NCBI RefSeq assembly: GCF_000485795.1 | Contig: NZ_AXZL01000076.1 | Span: 707,895 to 771,894, forward strand | DNA from: Shewanella decolorationis S12 | GTDB taxonomy: Bacteria > Pseudomonadota > Gammaproteobacteria > Enterobacterales > Shewanellaceae | Direction of reading: 5' to 3' | DNA length: 64,000 nucleotides | Shown here: in pieces, positions 45,727 through 53,827 of the stretch | Layout: each line of letters starts with the position of its first letter | Numbering within the stretch: position 1 is the stretch's first letter | The notes under the pieces: generated by a model | The model's database searches: none | Seen by the model: the letters and a program-made list of their open reading frames with translations, nothing else | Told to the model about the DNA's origin: nothing | Translations under genes and position numbers: made by a program

Positions 45727-47394
45727 TTAAAGTTTCGCGACGTATTTGCCTGCTAAATAACCAAAGGTATAGCAACGTCCCAGAGACAAGCCGAATACCG
45801 TTAATGGGTAATCAACACCACCGTAGAAGCCTGCACCTAAGTTACCCACAATGAAGAGGCCCGGAATTTCTTTACCATCTGCATCAAGCACTTGATGATT
45901 CTCGTTAACCAAAATACCGGAACATAAGGTTGAAATTCTCATGCGACGGTGAATGCCATAAAATGGTGGCTTAAGCACCGGAACCATTTTGCTCGCTGGT
46001 TTACCAAAATCTTCGTCTTTACCTTTCTTACACAATTCGTTGTAACGATTTACGCTTGCAACAAAGGTTTTTGGATCGCACTCTAGCTTCACAGCCAATT
46101 CTTCTAAGGTATTTGCTGAGTAGGTATTTGTTAATGAAGGATATACACCCTTTTTCTCACCGGGCACTTCAGGCATATAGTCCTTTAGCTCTTCAGGTGA
46201 ATAAAGGTGACCTGGCCAATCCTTCGCTTGTGTCATGTAATCAGAATCAAAAACCTGAGAGTAATGGCCAGCGTTATACTCATCTTTGAGGTAGTTATTC
46301 ATTAATGACATCTCAACCGTTTCATTAACGAAACGCTCGCCTTTACGATTAACGGCTAAGAATGGCATGTCACACATTGAAGCGGGACCAGCATCAAAAT
46401 CGTGTAGCATTTTGGTATGGCCAACAGGTTCGATAACGCCACCGGCCCAATAGGCCATAGCAAAACCATCACCAGTACGATCCATTTGTTTACGTTCGAA
46501 GTTTTTCAGATCTGGAATAAAGAAGTCACACATTGCCTTGTTATTTTGGTAATCACCAGAAGACAGAATGACGCCTTTCTTCGCCATAAATTTGTGATAT
46601 TTACCATCACGAGTTTGAGCAATAACACCTACAACTTTGCCTGACTCGTCTTGGATCAATTGTTGTGCTGGCGTGTTGAAGAAAAATTTAACACCCGCCT
46701 TTTCGGCAGTTTTAGCGAGAGCACGGATACCGTCACCAGTAGTGTAGGGTTTAGGTCCGCAGAAGGACGTAACAAAATTTAAACGATCACCTTGGTCTGC
46801 AATACCGCGAATACCGTGCTGTACTTTAGTGCCTTGGTCGACAACCTGGCCGCCACTTTGCTTCATACGATCAATCACCCAAGTGACCGCTTCGCCTGAG
46901 TTGTAAGCCCATTGTCTTAATAAGCCAGGATGAGAACGGTGGGCGTTATCGGCCATTAAACGGCTAACAAGTGCCTCAATTGCAGACTTGTCACTGGTCT
47001 TAAGATCGATACCAGACCCAGTGTTACCCTGTGAAACTGGTATTGGTTGTTTTTGCAAACACGCAACTGTAGCACCATTTTCTCTGGCAGAAAGTGCAGC
47101 TGGGACACCCGAAGCTCCGGCACCAACAACGACCACATCAAATGTTTGAGTTGTTGCTATGTCCTTATCCGCAATAGATTTAGGTTTAGGTAAAAAACTT
47201 AAGGTTGCACCACCAATCTCGCCATATGCCCCCTCTGCCTGCAAAGGTGCCGCGCTAGCAGACCCCATGCCTAACGTCGCAAAAGCTAATCCACCACTGC
47301 CCATTGCTGCTCGGGTGAGAAAACTTCTTCGAGATATACCGTTTTGAAGAACACTCGCTGTGTATTGGTCAATTTCTTTTGATTTGTTGCTCAT
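45727..47394 (-). CDS. Tat-exported fumarate-reductase-like flavoprotein, substrate unknown
   Basis: This 555-residue protein has a Tat signal (SRRSFLTRAAMG, residues 21-32), a FAD-binding GAGASG (91-96) and a C-terminal PGLFIVGNLGAGFYGGVDYP segment of the fumarate-reductase/ketosteroid-dehydrogenase fold. It has no heme domain and should work with the adjacent tetraheme cytochrome in the periplasm. The usual fumarate-reductase residues are missing by hand alignment: Met362 stands for the catalytic Arg, Ser488 for a His and Tyr529 or Asp528 for the second Arg. So the acceptor is probably not fumarate. GGAG precedes the ATG at 47394. Confidence 0.88.
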   Translation of the reverse strand: MSNKSKEIDQYTASVLQNGISRRSFLTRAAMGSGGLAFATLGMGSASAAPLQAEGAYGEIGGATLSFLPKPKSIADKDIATTQTFDVVVVGAGASGVPAALSARENGATVACLQKQPIPVSQGNTGSGIDLKTSDKSAIEALVSRLMADNAHRSHPGLLRQWAYNSGEAVTWVIDRMKQSGGQVVDQGTKVQHGIRGIADQGDRLNFVTSFCGPKPYTTGDGIRALAKTAEKAGVKFFFNTPAQQLIQDESGKVVGVIAQTRDGKYHKFMAKKGVILSSGDYQNNKAMCDFFIPDLKNFERKQMDRTGDGFAMAYWAGGVIEPVGHTKMLHDFDAGPASMCDMPFLAVNRKGERFVNETVEMSLMNNYLKDEYNAGHYSQVFDSDYMTQAKDWPGHLYSPEELKDYMPEVPGEKKGVYPSLTNTYSANTLEELAVKLECDPKTFVASVNRYNELCKKGKDEDFGKPASKMVPVLKPPFYGIHRRMRISTLCSGILVNENHQVLDADGKEIPGLFIVGNLGAGFYGGVDYPLTVFGLSLGRCYTFGYLAGKYVAKL

Positions 47395-47415
47395 TTGATA
47401 CTCCTTTGCCAGCAT

Positions 47416-47431
47416 TGTGAGCACCATCACA
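47416..47431. promoter_or_regulatory. Perfect CRP consensus overlapping leader hairpins
   Basis: TGTGA-GCACCA-TCACA matches the CRP consensus at every conserved base and lies about 30 bp before the flavoprotein start codon. Inverted repeats ATTGTGAG / CTCACAAT (47414-47439) and AGCACCAT / ATGGTGCT (47420-47445) overlap it. This position would fit repression or roadblock better than standard activation. Confidence 0.55.
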
Positions 47432-47528
47432 CTCACAATGGTGCTGGGTTATTCGTGCCCAGATTTTTACGTGTTTAGAATCTAAAACTGTTGCGTTGAC
47501 TTGAACGAAACACAACCAACGGACAATT

Positions 47529-47546
47529 AAATGTATGACATATGAC
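47529..47546. promoter_or_regulatory. Shared motif, candidate GntR operator of the flavoprotein gene
   Basis: On the minus strand the 18-mer GTCATATGTCATACATTT contains a tandem GTCATAT/GTCATAC repeat. It matches the copy before the porin gene (49088-49105) at 16 of 18 positions. It probably binds the GntR regulator encoded beside the porin. Confidence 0.5.
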
Positions 47547-47575
47547 GATACTAAAAAAGAGGTATTCAATGCATA

Positions 47576-47591
47576 TTTGCAGTGCTTCACA
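47576..47591. promoter_or_regulatory. CRP-like site in the flavoprotein promoter region
   Basis: Read on the minus strand, TGTGA-AGCACT-GCAAA matches the CRP consensus in one half and partly in the other. It lies upstream of the shared motif at a spacing that would suit activation. Confidence 0.35.
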
Positions 47592-47705
47592 AATATTCAA
47601 TTTATGGAATATCAGCCCTATTTTATGAACAGCCAACTATTTAATTTAAATTAGCAATATTTAATAAAAGTTTTATTATAACAAATGACTACTAATTAGA
47701 TTTAA

Positions 47706-47742
47706 AACAAAAATGGGCATACCTAATCATCATGGTATACCC
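47706..47742 (-). terminator. Terminator of the porin gene
   Basis: GGGTATACC / GGTATGCCC arms (one mismatch) form a stem with a 10-nt loop, starting 32 bp past the porin stop codon and followed by T-rich sequence on the minus strand. Confidence 0.7.
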
Positions 47743-47774
47743 TTAGAAAAGTTGCAGGGGAGCAAAATTTATCG

Positions 47775-49010
47775 CTAATGACCTAACATAAATTTATAGT
47801 TAATATAAAATCTAACATCATTAAAGTTTTCACCTTGATCAAAATCGATATTAGCGTATCGAGCTTTTAATCCTAAACCAGAAAGAGCACCAGAGAACTT
47901 ATAACTAATTGAATAGTTCATCTCACTAAAATCACTCCCCTTATCTTCTGGTACATCATATTGTCCATAATATGCATAAGCTTCTAATCCATTGATACCT
48001 AGCTTTTCAAAATCATATGCCAGTTTCAATGCATTAACCTCTTCATTCCCCCGTGCTGATTGATAAACTTGCTGGATAACGACTTTTTCATCACCCCATG
48101 GTGTAAGCACAGTATCATCACCTGTCTTAGCGTATAAATAGGTAATATCAGCACCGACAAATTTAGCCCCTAGGTGAAAACCATATTGGTAAGTGTCTAA
48201 TGGGCCACCCGTTTCTTCACCTGTTGATTTCTGAGTTAAATAAGAAGGAGTAAAATAAACGTTCGCCGCACCGAGGTCAGTAGATAGCTTAATCTTTGCA
48301 TATGATTGATTAAAAACATCTTCCATCCTGTAATGCCAAAGACTAACCTCAGTTTTTACCCGTTCAATTGGTAACTGGTACTTAGCACCAAGTGCATACA
48401 CTGGATTATCTGCAACATTAGCGACAATACCCGCTCTGGCCAATTCACTTTGTACCGCATCTTTTACAGATACAAAACTATTATCGGACCATCCCATTGA
48501 ATCCGTAATATATAATGCTGAAAGGGTAAGATTATTTACGCTGTTATTTTCAACAGTAAATCCACGAAACGTTCTTGGAATAGCTCGAATATCGTGAGGG
48601 TTCATCATAGGAGTTCTTAATTCTTGAGCCCCAACTTTAAATTTAGTACTCCACCATTCGCCCTGAACAAAATATTCTTGTAATCGATTAACGTTATCGT
48701 GGCCACCATTAGCATCTCGAGCAACTAAACCATAAACACTATCAGAGTCGTTAACCCAAATAGGGTTAGCAGATGCAAAACTAGTCCCAAAACTAATCCC
48801 ACTTACTTTCGCTGTATTATAATAGAACAGCCCACCTAATGAAGTGTCATGTTTTTTATTTGTCGCACCATCAAAATCACGCGTAAAATCAAATAATCGC
48901 AATTCACCTTTAACTGTTCCTTCGCTAAACATTTTATCAATTGTTGTATCTGCAAACGCAGATACAGAAAGCGCAGATAGCACAAAAAAAGACAAGCTTT
49001 TAATTTTCAT
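47775..49010 (-). CDS. OprD-type outer-membrane porin
   Basis: This 411-residue protein has a signal peptide (SLSFFVLSALSVSAFA) and a beta-barrel body. The segment RTPMMNPHDIRAIPRTFRGF fits the OprD family pattern, which imports carboxylates, aromatics or amino acids. The three ATG codons at 49016-49008 follow AGGA; the last gives the best spacing. It is divergent from the GntR regulator and shares an 18-bp promoter motif with the flavoprotein operon. It may admit the flavoprotein's substrate. Confidence 0.85.
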   Translation of the reverse strand: MKIKSLSFFVLSALSVSAFADTTIDKMFSEGTVKGELRLFDFTRDFDGATNKKHDTSLGGLFYYNTAKVSGISFGTSFASANPIWVNDSDSVYGLVARDANGGHDNVNRLQEYFVQGEWWSTKFKVGAQELRTPMMNPHDIRAIPRTFRGFTVENNSVNNLTLSALYITDSMGWSDNSFVSVKDAVQSELARAGIVANVADNPVYALGAKYQLPIERVKTEVSLWHYRMEDVFNQSYAKIKLSTDLGAANVYFTPSYLTQKSTGEETGGPLDTYQYGFHLGAKFVGADITYLYAKTGDDTVLTPWGDEKVVIQQVYQSARGNEEVNALKLAYDFEKLGINGLEAYAYYGQYDVPEDKGSDFSEMNYSISYKFSGALSGLGLKARYANIDFDQGENFNDVRFYINYKFMLGH

Positions 49011-49290
49011 CATCATCTTCCTGTTATGAGTTGATATGTTGAACATACCTATGCTGGTTAAGAAATAGACTCAAAACCACCTTGGACAAATGTATGACGT
49101 ATAACTTTTGTTAACAATAAAGATTGATTAAATATGAGAAACTAGTTGCGAAATTTATCTAGATGTTACTTTGATCAACAAAAGTGAATATTTTTTAATC
49201 ACTAATATAGGAAAAGCGAGAGTACATTTTCTGCCTCAAAAGTGCTTTTAATGTTAAGATGACCTCACTAAGTATTTTGAGGGCAAACTA
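49011..49290. promoter_or_regulatory. Divergent promoter region of porin and GntR regulator
   Basis: This 280-bp AT-rich stretch holds the promoters of both genes and the shared motif at 49088. I could not define -35/-10 elements with confidence, and no further operator-like repeat stands out. Confidence 0.5.
49088..49105. promoter_or_regulatory. Shared motif, candidate GntR operator of the porin gene
   Basis: On the minus strand the 18-mer GTTATACGTCATACATTT matches the flavoprotein copy (47529-47546) at 16 of 18 positions. It lies 78 bp before the porin start and may bind the divergent GntR regulator. Confidence 0.5.
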
Positions 49291-50016
49291 GTGCATAACT
49301 TCAAGCCAATTAAGCAGATAAAAGCATCTAGTGAAGTAGGACAACAGCTAAAAAACGCTATTTTAGGTGGTGATTATAAAGCAGGTGATAAACTGCCATC
49401 TGAACGCGAGCTCATTGAGTTATTTCAAGTGAGTAGAACCGTTGTCAGAGAAGCAATTAAAAGCCTTGAGGCTGGCGGATTAGTCGAAATTCGTCAAGGT
49501 GCAACTGGCGGTGCATTTGTTAAACATCTGACATTTGAACGTTTAAGTGACGCTTGTCATGATATGTTTATGATGGGAAAACTGTCACTTCCTGAGTTAT
49601 GCCAAGCGCGTATTTTGATTGAGCCTAAAGTCACTCGGATGGCCGCTAAAAATTGCACACCAACGCAGGCAATAGCGCTACACGAAGCTTTACGACACGA
49701 GAATGATTCGCACGCTTATCCGGATACTGTCGCTTTACGCTCCGAAGTACATTATTTATTAGCTGAAATGTCTGGAAACCGTTTTTTAGAAGCCATAGTC
49801 AAGTCGCTGTTAATTTTACTTAAAAATCAAACCATAAAGTATGAGCCGCCGACGGATGAAATCCATCCTTTAGGCTTACACGATGCGATAGTGCAAGCCG
49901 TAATCGAAAAAGACGAGGCCAAAGCTGAAGCTGCCATGCTAGCGCATTTAGAAGATTTTAACCGTCGTTTAAAAGAAATCGAACTGAGATATATCAAGCG
50001 GCAAAATAACGCTTAA
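49291..50016 (+). CDS. FadR-subfamily GntR transcriptional regulator
   Basis: This 241-residue regulator has an N-terminal winged helix (about 10-75; KLPSERELIELFQVSRTVVREAIKSLEAGGLV) and a helical FCD ligand-binding domain (about 95-230). Members usually repress carboxylic-acid genes and lose DNA on binding the ligand. It is divergent from the porin, and both the porin and flavoprotein promoters share a candidate operator. The start is GTG with GAGGG upstream. The ligand is probably the reductase substrate or a derivative, by inference. Confidence 0.92.
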   Translation: MHNFKPIKQIKASSEVGQQLKNAILGGDYKAGDKLPSERELIELFQVSRTVVREAIKSLEAGGLVEIRQGATGGAFVKHLTFERLSDACHDMFMMGKLSLPELCQARILIEPKVTRMAAKNCTPTQAIALHEALRHENDSHAYPDTVALRSEVHYLLAEMSGNRFLEAIVKSLLILLKNQTIKYEPPTDEIHPLGLHDAIVQAVIEKDEAKAEAAMLAHLEDFNRRLKEIELRYIKRQNNA

Positions 50017-50321
50017 TGCTAAATATCAAAGGTAAGTCCAGTAACTAGGGCGTGTTGACGTTTCAGGGTTATTTTTGCAGTAATTTGGCTGATATTTATG
50101 TAAGTCAAAGCCCGTATATTGTGGTTAACAACTGGCTGTTAACACAGTAAAAATACCTACTATACGCCGTCCAAATGGACCGTTTGGTAAGCCGGAGCTC
50201 TTAGTTTATGTCATAAGAGCCTCGGTCATTTAAGTAGACTCACAACGCGTCGTGACTCGTTTGATAAACGCGAACATGCCAAAGCGAACAAAGCCTAATC
50301 TTCAACTTACACTCAATCGAT
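50017..50321. other. Intergenic region with three short hairpins
   Basis: This 305-bp gap holds several perfect short inverted repeats: GTTAACA / TGTTAAC near 50124-50143, GCTCTTA / TAAGAGC near 50200-50220, and CGCGT / ACGCG near 50243-50270. A GGGCGTGTTGACG stretch at about 50047 looks like an insertion-sequence end. No intact gene is present. It may be a decayed mobile element. Confidence 0.25.
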
Positions 50322-51209
50322 TTATAATCCCCGCTGCCATTCCTGCCTTAAGGGAATGCTGCGCGGCGCGTGAATTGCCTGCTCGACCTGTGCCAGCAAT
50401 TTGGCCTTGTCCTTACCTAGTACTCCTTTTAAAACAAGATAGTTAGAGGCATGGTCGGAGCGAAAAATCGTTTGCTCCAGCTCCAAATGGCTAAGCAGGG
50501 TTTGCATTTCTTGGAATAATCCTAATTGGTCCGGTAACTGAAACTGGCCATCAAACACTGCATCCATCCGCTCTGTACCGAGCGGCAAAGTAACCACCAA
50601 AGTGGATAAATAATCGGGCTGGGCAGCATTCATCAACTTGGCCGAGTTGATGGCATGTTGCTGCGATAACGCCACGCCACCTAAGCCATTGAGGATCATG
50701 ACAGAAGACTTCATCCCCGCCGCGCGAATTTTTTGTAATGCCGCCAGCGATGACTCGAAAGTTTCGCCCTTTTTAATCTTGGCCAGCACTTCGTTATCAC
50801 CACTTTCGCAGCCAACGTACAGCAGACTTAAGCCTAACTCCCTCAGCCGAGCGAGCTGCTCAGGGGTTTTATTATTCAAGTTACGCGGCAAACAATAACT
50901 ACTGATCCGCGTAACCTGCGGCAAGTGGCGCTGGATTAACTCGCAAATCGCCTCTAACCGAGCAAAGGGTAAGCTCATTGCATCACCATCAGCCAAAAAC
51001 ACCCGCGATACAGGCATACCAGTTTGGGCAATCGCGAGAATATCTTTTTCAATCTTATCGAGTTTTTGTGCTCTAAAGGCTTTTTGCGGCTGAGTGTACA
51101 TATCGCAAAAACTGCACTGATTCCAACTACAACCGTTAGTCACTTGCAGTATTAGCGACTTCCATTCTGATGGCGGTCTAAATACAGGTTCAATGTAATT
51201 AAGTAACAC
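50322..51209 (-). CDS. Radical SAM protein
   Basis: The 295-residue protein has a radical SAM iron-sulfur motif in CSWNQCSFC (C27, C32, C35), a CX4CX2C spacing rather than the canonical CX3CX2C. Segments like GCESGDNEVLAKIKKGE and MILNGLGG resemble the Elp3/HemN-like radical SAM group. The GTG start follows AGGAG. Reaction and substrate cannot be told. The same-strand ABM gene begins 26 bp upstream, so they may be co-transcribed. Confidence 0.85.
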   Translation of the reverse strand: MLLNYIEPVFRPPSEWKSLILQVTNGCSWNQCSFCDMYTQPQKAFRAQKLDKIEKDILAIAQTGMPVSRVFLADGDAMSLPFARLEAICELIQRHLPQVTRISSYCLPRNLNNKTPEQLARLRELGLSLLYVGCESGDNEVLAKIKKGETFESSLAALQKIRAAGMKSSVMILNGLGGVALSQQHAINSAKLMNAAQPDYLSTLVVTLPLGTERMDAVFDGQFQLPDQLGLFQEMQTLLSHLELEQTIFRSDHASNYLVLKGVLGKDKAKLLAQVEQAIHAPRSIPLRQEWQRGL

Positions 51210-51235
51210 TACAAACTCCTGTTAAGTAAGATAAA

Positions 51236-51562
51236 TTAAGCGATGACTTGATGGTAAGTTTCCACATGGAAAGACTCGACTAGCTCGGGCATCACCTGAT
51301 GGAAATAATGCTGAATGGCATCCTTAGCGCAGTGCTCATCGAACGCGGCGATATCGACAAACTTCTCCACAAATGTCACGCGGCGCGATTCATCACGGCT
51401 GACGTTGAGCTCATAACGGATGCAGCCCGCTTCGCGGCGCGTATCGGGGATCAGCGAAGCAAGCGCCGCAATCAAGGCCTCGGTTTTACCTTCTTTCGCT
51501 AAAAAGCTCGCGACGCAAACGAGTTGTTGTTGATTAATTTTATAATCCGTAACTGTAGTCAT
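51236..51562 (-). CDS. ABM-domain protein (putative quinol monooxygenase)
   Basis: The 108-residue protein has the ABM ferredoxin-like fold pattern: VASFLAKEGKTEALIAALASL near the start and REAGCIRYELNVSRDESRRVTFVEKFVD in the middle. Members such as YgiN act on quinones, while others are merely heme- or ligand-binding. No cofactor site is needed for the fold. It lies between the acetyltransferase and the radical SAM gene on one strand. Its substrate is unknown. Confidence 0.78.
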   Translation of the reverse strand: MTTVTDYKINQQQLVCVASFLAKEGKTEALIAALASLIPDTRREAGCIRYELNVSRDESRRVTFVEKFVDIAAFDEHCAKDAIQHYFHQVMPELVESFHVETYHQVIA

Positions 51563-51605
51563 TTGATTTTCTTAATAAGAGTAAATTCAGCTAGTTAAAA
51601 CCAGA

Positions 51606-52079
51606 TCACTGAGGCTGGTAGCGCATATCAATATGGGGAATACCATCTTCCAAATACATTTCAGAGCACGCGCTAAACCCGAGTTTTTGATAGAAGCTTT
51701 TCAGATAATCCTGAGCACCAATTTGGATCCCCGCAGCAGGCCAAGTGCTGAGCGCCGATTCAATCGCCCTTTGCATCAACGGCATTGCCAATCCTTTACC
51801 TCGTCCCGCAGGAGACACAACGACTCGGCCAATGCTTGCCTCGGGATAACTCAGCCCAGGGGGTAAGATGCGGGCATAGGTGAGTAACTCGCCCGCTGGC
51901 GATAAGCCGAATAAATGCTGGGTTTCAGGGTGTCTATCTTTATCGTCAAGCTCTGGATAAGCACAGGCTTGCTCGACCACAAACACATCGACTCTCAGTT
52001 TGAGAATCTCATACAAAGTGTTAGCAGTTAATTGATTAAATTTAAGATTTTGCCACTCGACTGAATCTGGTATCGACAT
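51606..52079 (-). CDS. ElaA-like GNAT acetyltransferase
   Basis: This 157-residue protein has the GNAT acetyl-CoA motif VVVSPAGRGKGLAMPLMQRA near residues 85-105, and the ElaA-type start (LKFNQLTANTLYEILKLRVDVFVVEQ). ElaA-type proteins are poorly characterised N-acetyltransferases. It is the first of three same-strand genes with the ABM and radical SAM proteins. Spacing to the ABM gene is 43 bp. Confidence 0.85.
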   Translation of the reverse strand: MSIPDSVEWQNLKFNQLTANTLYEILKLRVDVFVVEQACAYPELDDKDRHPETQHLFGLSPAGELLTYARILPPGLSYPEASIGRVVVSPAGRGKGLAMPLMQRAIESALSTWPAAGIQIGAQDYLKSFYQKLGFSACSEMYLEDGIPHIDMRYQPQ

Positions 52080-52133
52080 AAAAAAGCTCTGCGTACAACC
52101 GGAAAAGAGCTCGAGTCTATCACAGGTCTACAC

Positions 52134-52170
52134 ATAAAAAAGCGCCTTAATCCTGGGGGAATTAAGGCGC
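52134..52170 (-). terminator. Terminator of the EmrAB-type operon
   Basis: GCGCCTTAAT / ATTAAGGCGC form a 10-bp perfect stem with a 9-nt loop, 37 bp past the MFS stop codon. On the minus strand it is followed by a run of six T. Confidence 0.85.
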
Positions 52171-52206
52171 AGGGGTTACGCATTGCGAAAACGAAATAAG
52201 TCAGTC

Positions 52207-53814
52207 TTATTCGACAACCGCATCGTGGGCGACTGGCCCTTGTGGTTTACGGATAAGCAGCACAGCCACCACGGCAATTAATAACAGGGCGCCCATAATA
52301 AAAAACACATCGTTATAGGCTTGAATATAGGCCTGCTGACTCATGGTTTGCCCTAATAGCGCCTTGGCCTGCATGGAGGCGGTATAGGGATCCGAGCCGC
52401 CCTGTTGCAACATGTTGGCGCTCTGATTCAAATAATCCTGCGCCTGTGTGCTGACCGCTGGCAGAGACTCCTTCACATGGGCCAAATGACTACGGGCCAA
52501 GTTATCGGTTAAGGTCGCCACCAGCGCGATACCAAAGGCGCCGCCTAAGTTACGCATCACGTTCAGCACGGTCGAAGCCGAAGGATTCTCATGGGGCTTT
52601 AAATGGGCCGTCGCCAACATGCCAATGGGCACTAAGATAAAGGGCTGGCCTAAGGCGCGCACCACCTGGGAGGCGATCATCTGCGGCCCGGCGTAATCGG
52701 CGGTCATTTGGCTATTCATGTAATAACTGAGGGCAAACATAAAAAAGCCGAAGGCGGCTAAATAACGCCCGTCGAAACGTTGCATTAACCGCGGCACTAA
52801 TGGCAATACCAAGAGCTGCGGGAAACCCATCCACATAATGACTTCGCCGATTTCCAGCGGTGTGTAATCATGCACTTGGGACAAATAAAGTGGGATCAAA
52901 TAGATAGCACCAAAGAGTGCCATCCCCAGCAAAAAGTAAGCTATGGTCGAAAGCACAAAATCGCGTTTACCGAGCAGGCGTAAATTCACTAAAGGATCTT
53001 TACGTTTAAGCTGGATCCACACAAACAACACTAAATTCACCGCGGCAATAATGGCGAGATTGCGGATTAAATCCGAGCCAAACCAATCCTTGCGGTTGCC
53101 TTCCTCAAGCACTACTTCGAGGCAGCCCATGCCTAGCGCCATGGTGACAATGCCCGCTAAGTCGGCATTTTTCAGTTTGTCCCACACCACAGGGCGCTTT
53201 TCGAGGCCGTAGGCCAGCATCGCCATTACCAGCAATCCGGGCGGCACGTTGATATAAAACAGGTAATGCCAGCTAAAATGCTCAGTTAACCAACCACCTA
53301 GGGTTGGGCCAATCGAGGGTGCAAACGTCGCCGTCACCCCGAAGAGCGCCATCCCTATGGCACGTTTATTCTCGGGTAAAAATTCTAAGATCAACCGAAA
53401 GGCTAGCGGGATCAGCGCGCCACCAAAGAAGCCCTGCAACGCCCGAAAGGCGATCATGGCCTCGAGGTTCCACGAAATCGAACACAGGATAGAAGCAAAG
53501 ATAAAGGCAGCGGTGGTCCACAGCAGATAACGCCTGACCGAAAGCCCAGTGCTTAACCAACCCGAGAGCGGGATCGCAATCATCTCGGCAACCAGATAAG
53601 CCGTTGAAATCCAACTGCCTTCCTCCAGCGTTGCGCCGAGGCTGCCTTGGATTTCCTTCATCGAGGCATTGGTGATTTGAATATCGAGGATCGCCATAAA
53701 GGCGCCAATCAAACCACCGAAAACGGCAATCCACGAACGGCGACTACCGCGCTCATATTCGCTCGGTGTAGCCCCCGCGGCGATAGCCTCAGATGCCGCA
53801 GCAATTGTGCTCAT
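52207..53814 (-). CDS. DHA2 family MFS drug exporter (EmrB-like)
   Basis: This 535-residue protein has about 14 membrane helices of the DHA2 type, with GGLIGAFMAILDIQITNASM and GSWISTAYLVAEMI at the start and RALQGFFGGALIPLAFRL in the middle. It is the inner-membrane pump of a tripartite drug efflux system, expected to use an EmrA-type adaptor and an outer-membrane channel. Its gene starts 13 bp after the adaptor gene. Substrates are unknown. Confidence 0.92.
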   Translation of the reverse strand: MSTIAAASEAIAAGATPSEYERGSRRSWIAVFGGLIGAFMAILDIQITNASMKEIQGSLGATLEEGSWISTAYLVAEMIAIPLSGWLSTGLSVRRYLLWTTAAFIFASILCSISWNLEAMIAFRALQGFFGGALIPLAFRLILEFLPENKRAIGMALFGVTATFAPSIGPTLGGWLTEHFSWHYLFYINVPPGLLVMAMLAYGLEKRPVVWDKLKNADLAGIVTMALGMGCLEVVLEEGNRKDWFGSDLIRNLAIIAAVNLVLFVWIQLKRKDPLVNLRLLGKRDFVLSTIAYFLLGMALFGAIYLIPLYLSQVHDYTPLEIGEVIMWMGFPQLLVLPLVPRLMQRFDGRYLAAFGFFMFALSYYMNSQMTADYAGPQMIASQVVRALGQPFILVPIGMLATAHLKPHENPSASTVLNVMRNLGGAFGIALVATLTDNLARSHLAHVKESLPAVSTQAQDYLNQSANMLQQGGSDPYTASMQAKALLGQTMSQQAYIQAYNDVFFIMGALLLIAVVAVLLIRKPQGPVAHDAVVE

Positions 53815-53827
53815 GTTAACGACCTAC

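Larger units (their letters stand above)
47395..47774. other. Intergenic regulatory region before the flavoprotein
   Basis: This 380-bp gap between the porin and flavoprotein genes contains the porin terminator, a CRP-like site, the shared 18-bp motif and the leader CRP consensus with hairpins. The listed sites account for the visible structure. No extra gene is seen. Confidence 0.6.

Noticed and set aside
45727..47394. Calling the flavoprotein fumarate or urocanate reductase
   Set aside because: The catalytic Arg and His residues of those enzymes are not visible, and there is no fused heme domain.
47414..47439. Alternative CRP reading with ATTGTGAG and CTCACAAT as half-sites
   Set aside because: The spacing of these arms is 12 bp, too wide for CRP; the TGTGA-N6-TCACA reading at 47416-47431 is the correct candidate.
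50252..50446. 64-codon frame in the gap after the GntR gene
   Set aside because: It runs into the 3' end of the radical SAM gene on the other strand and has no start signal. It may be part of a decayed element but is not a gene.
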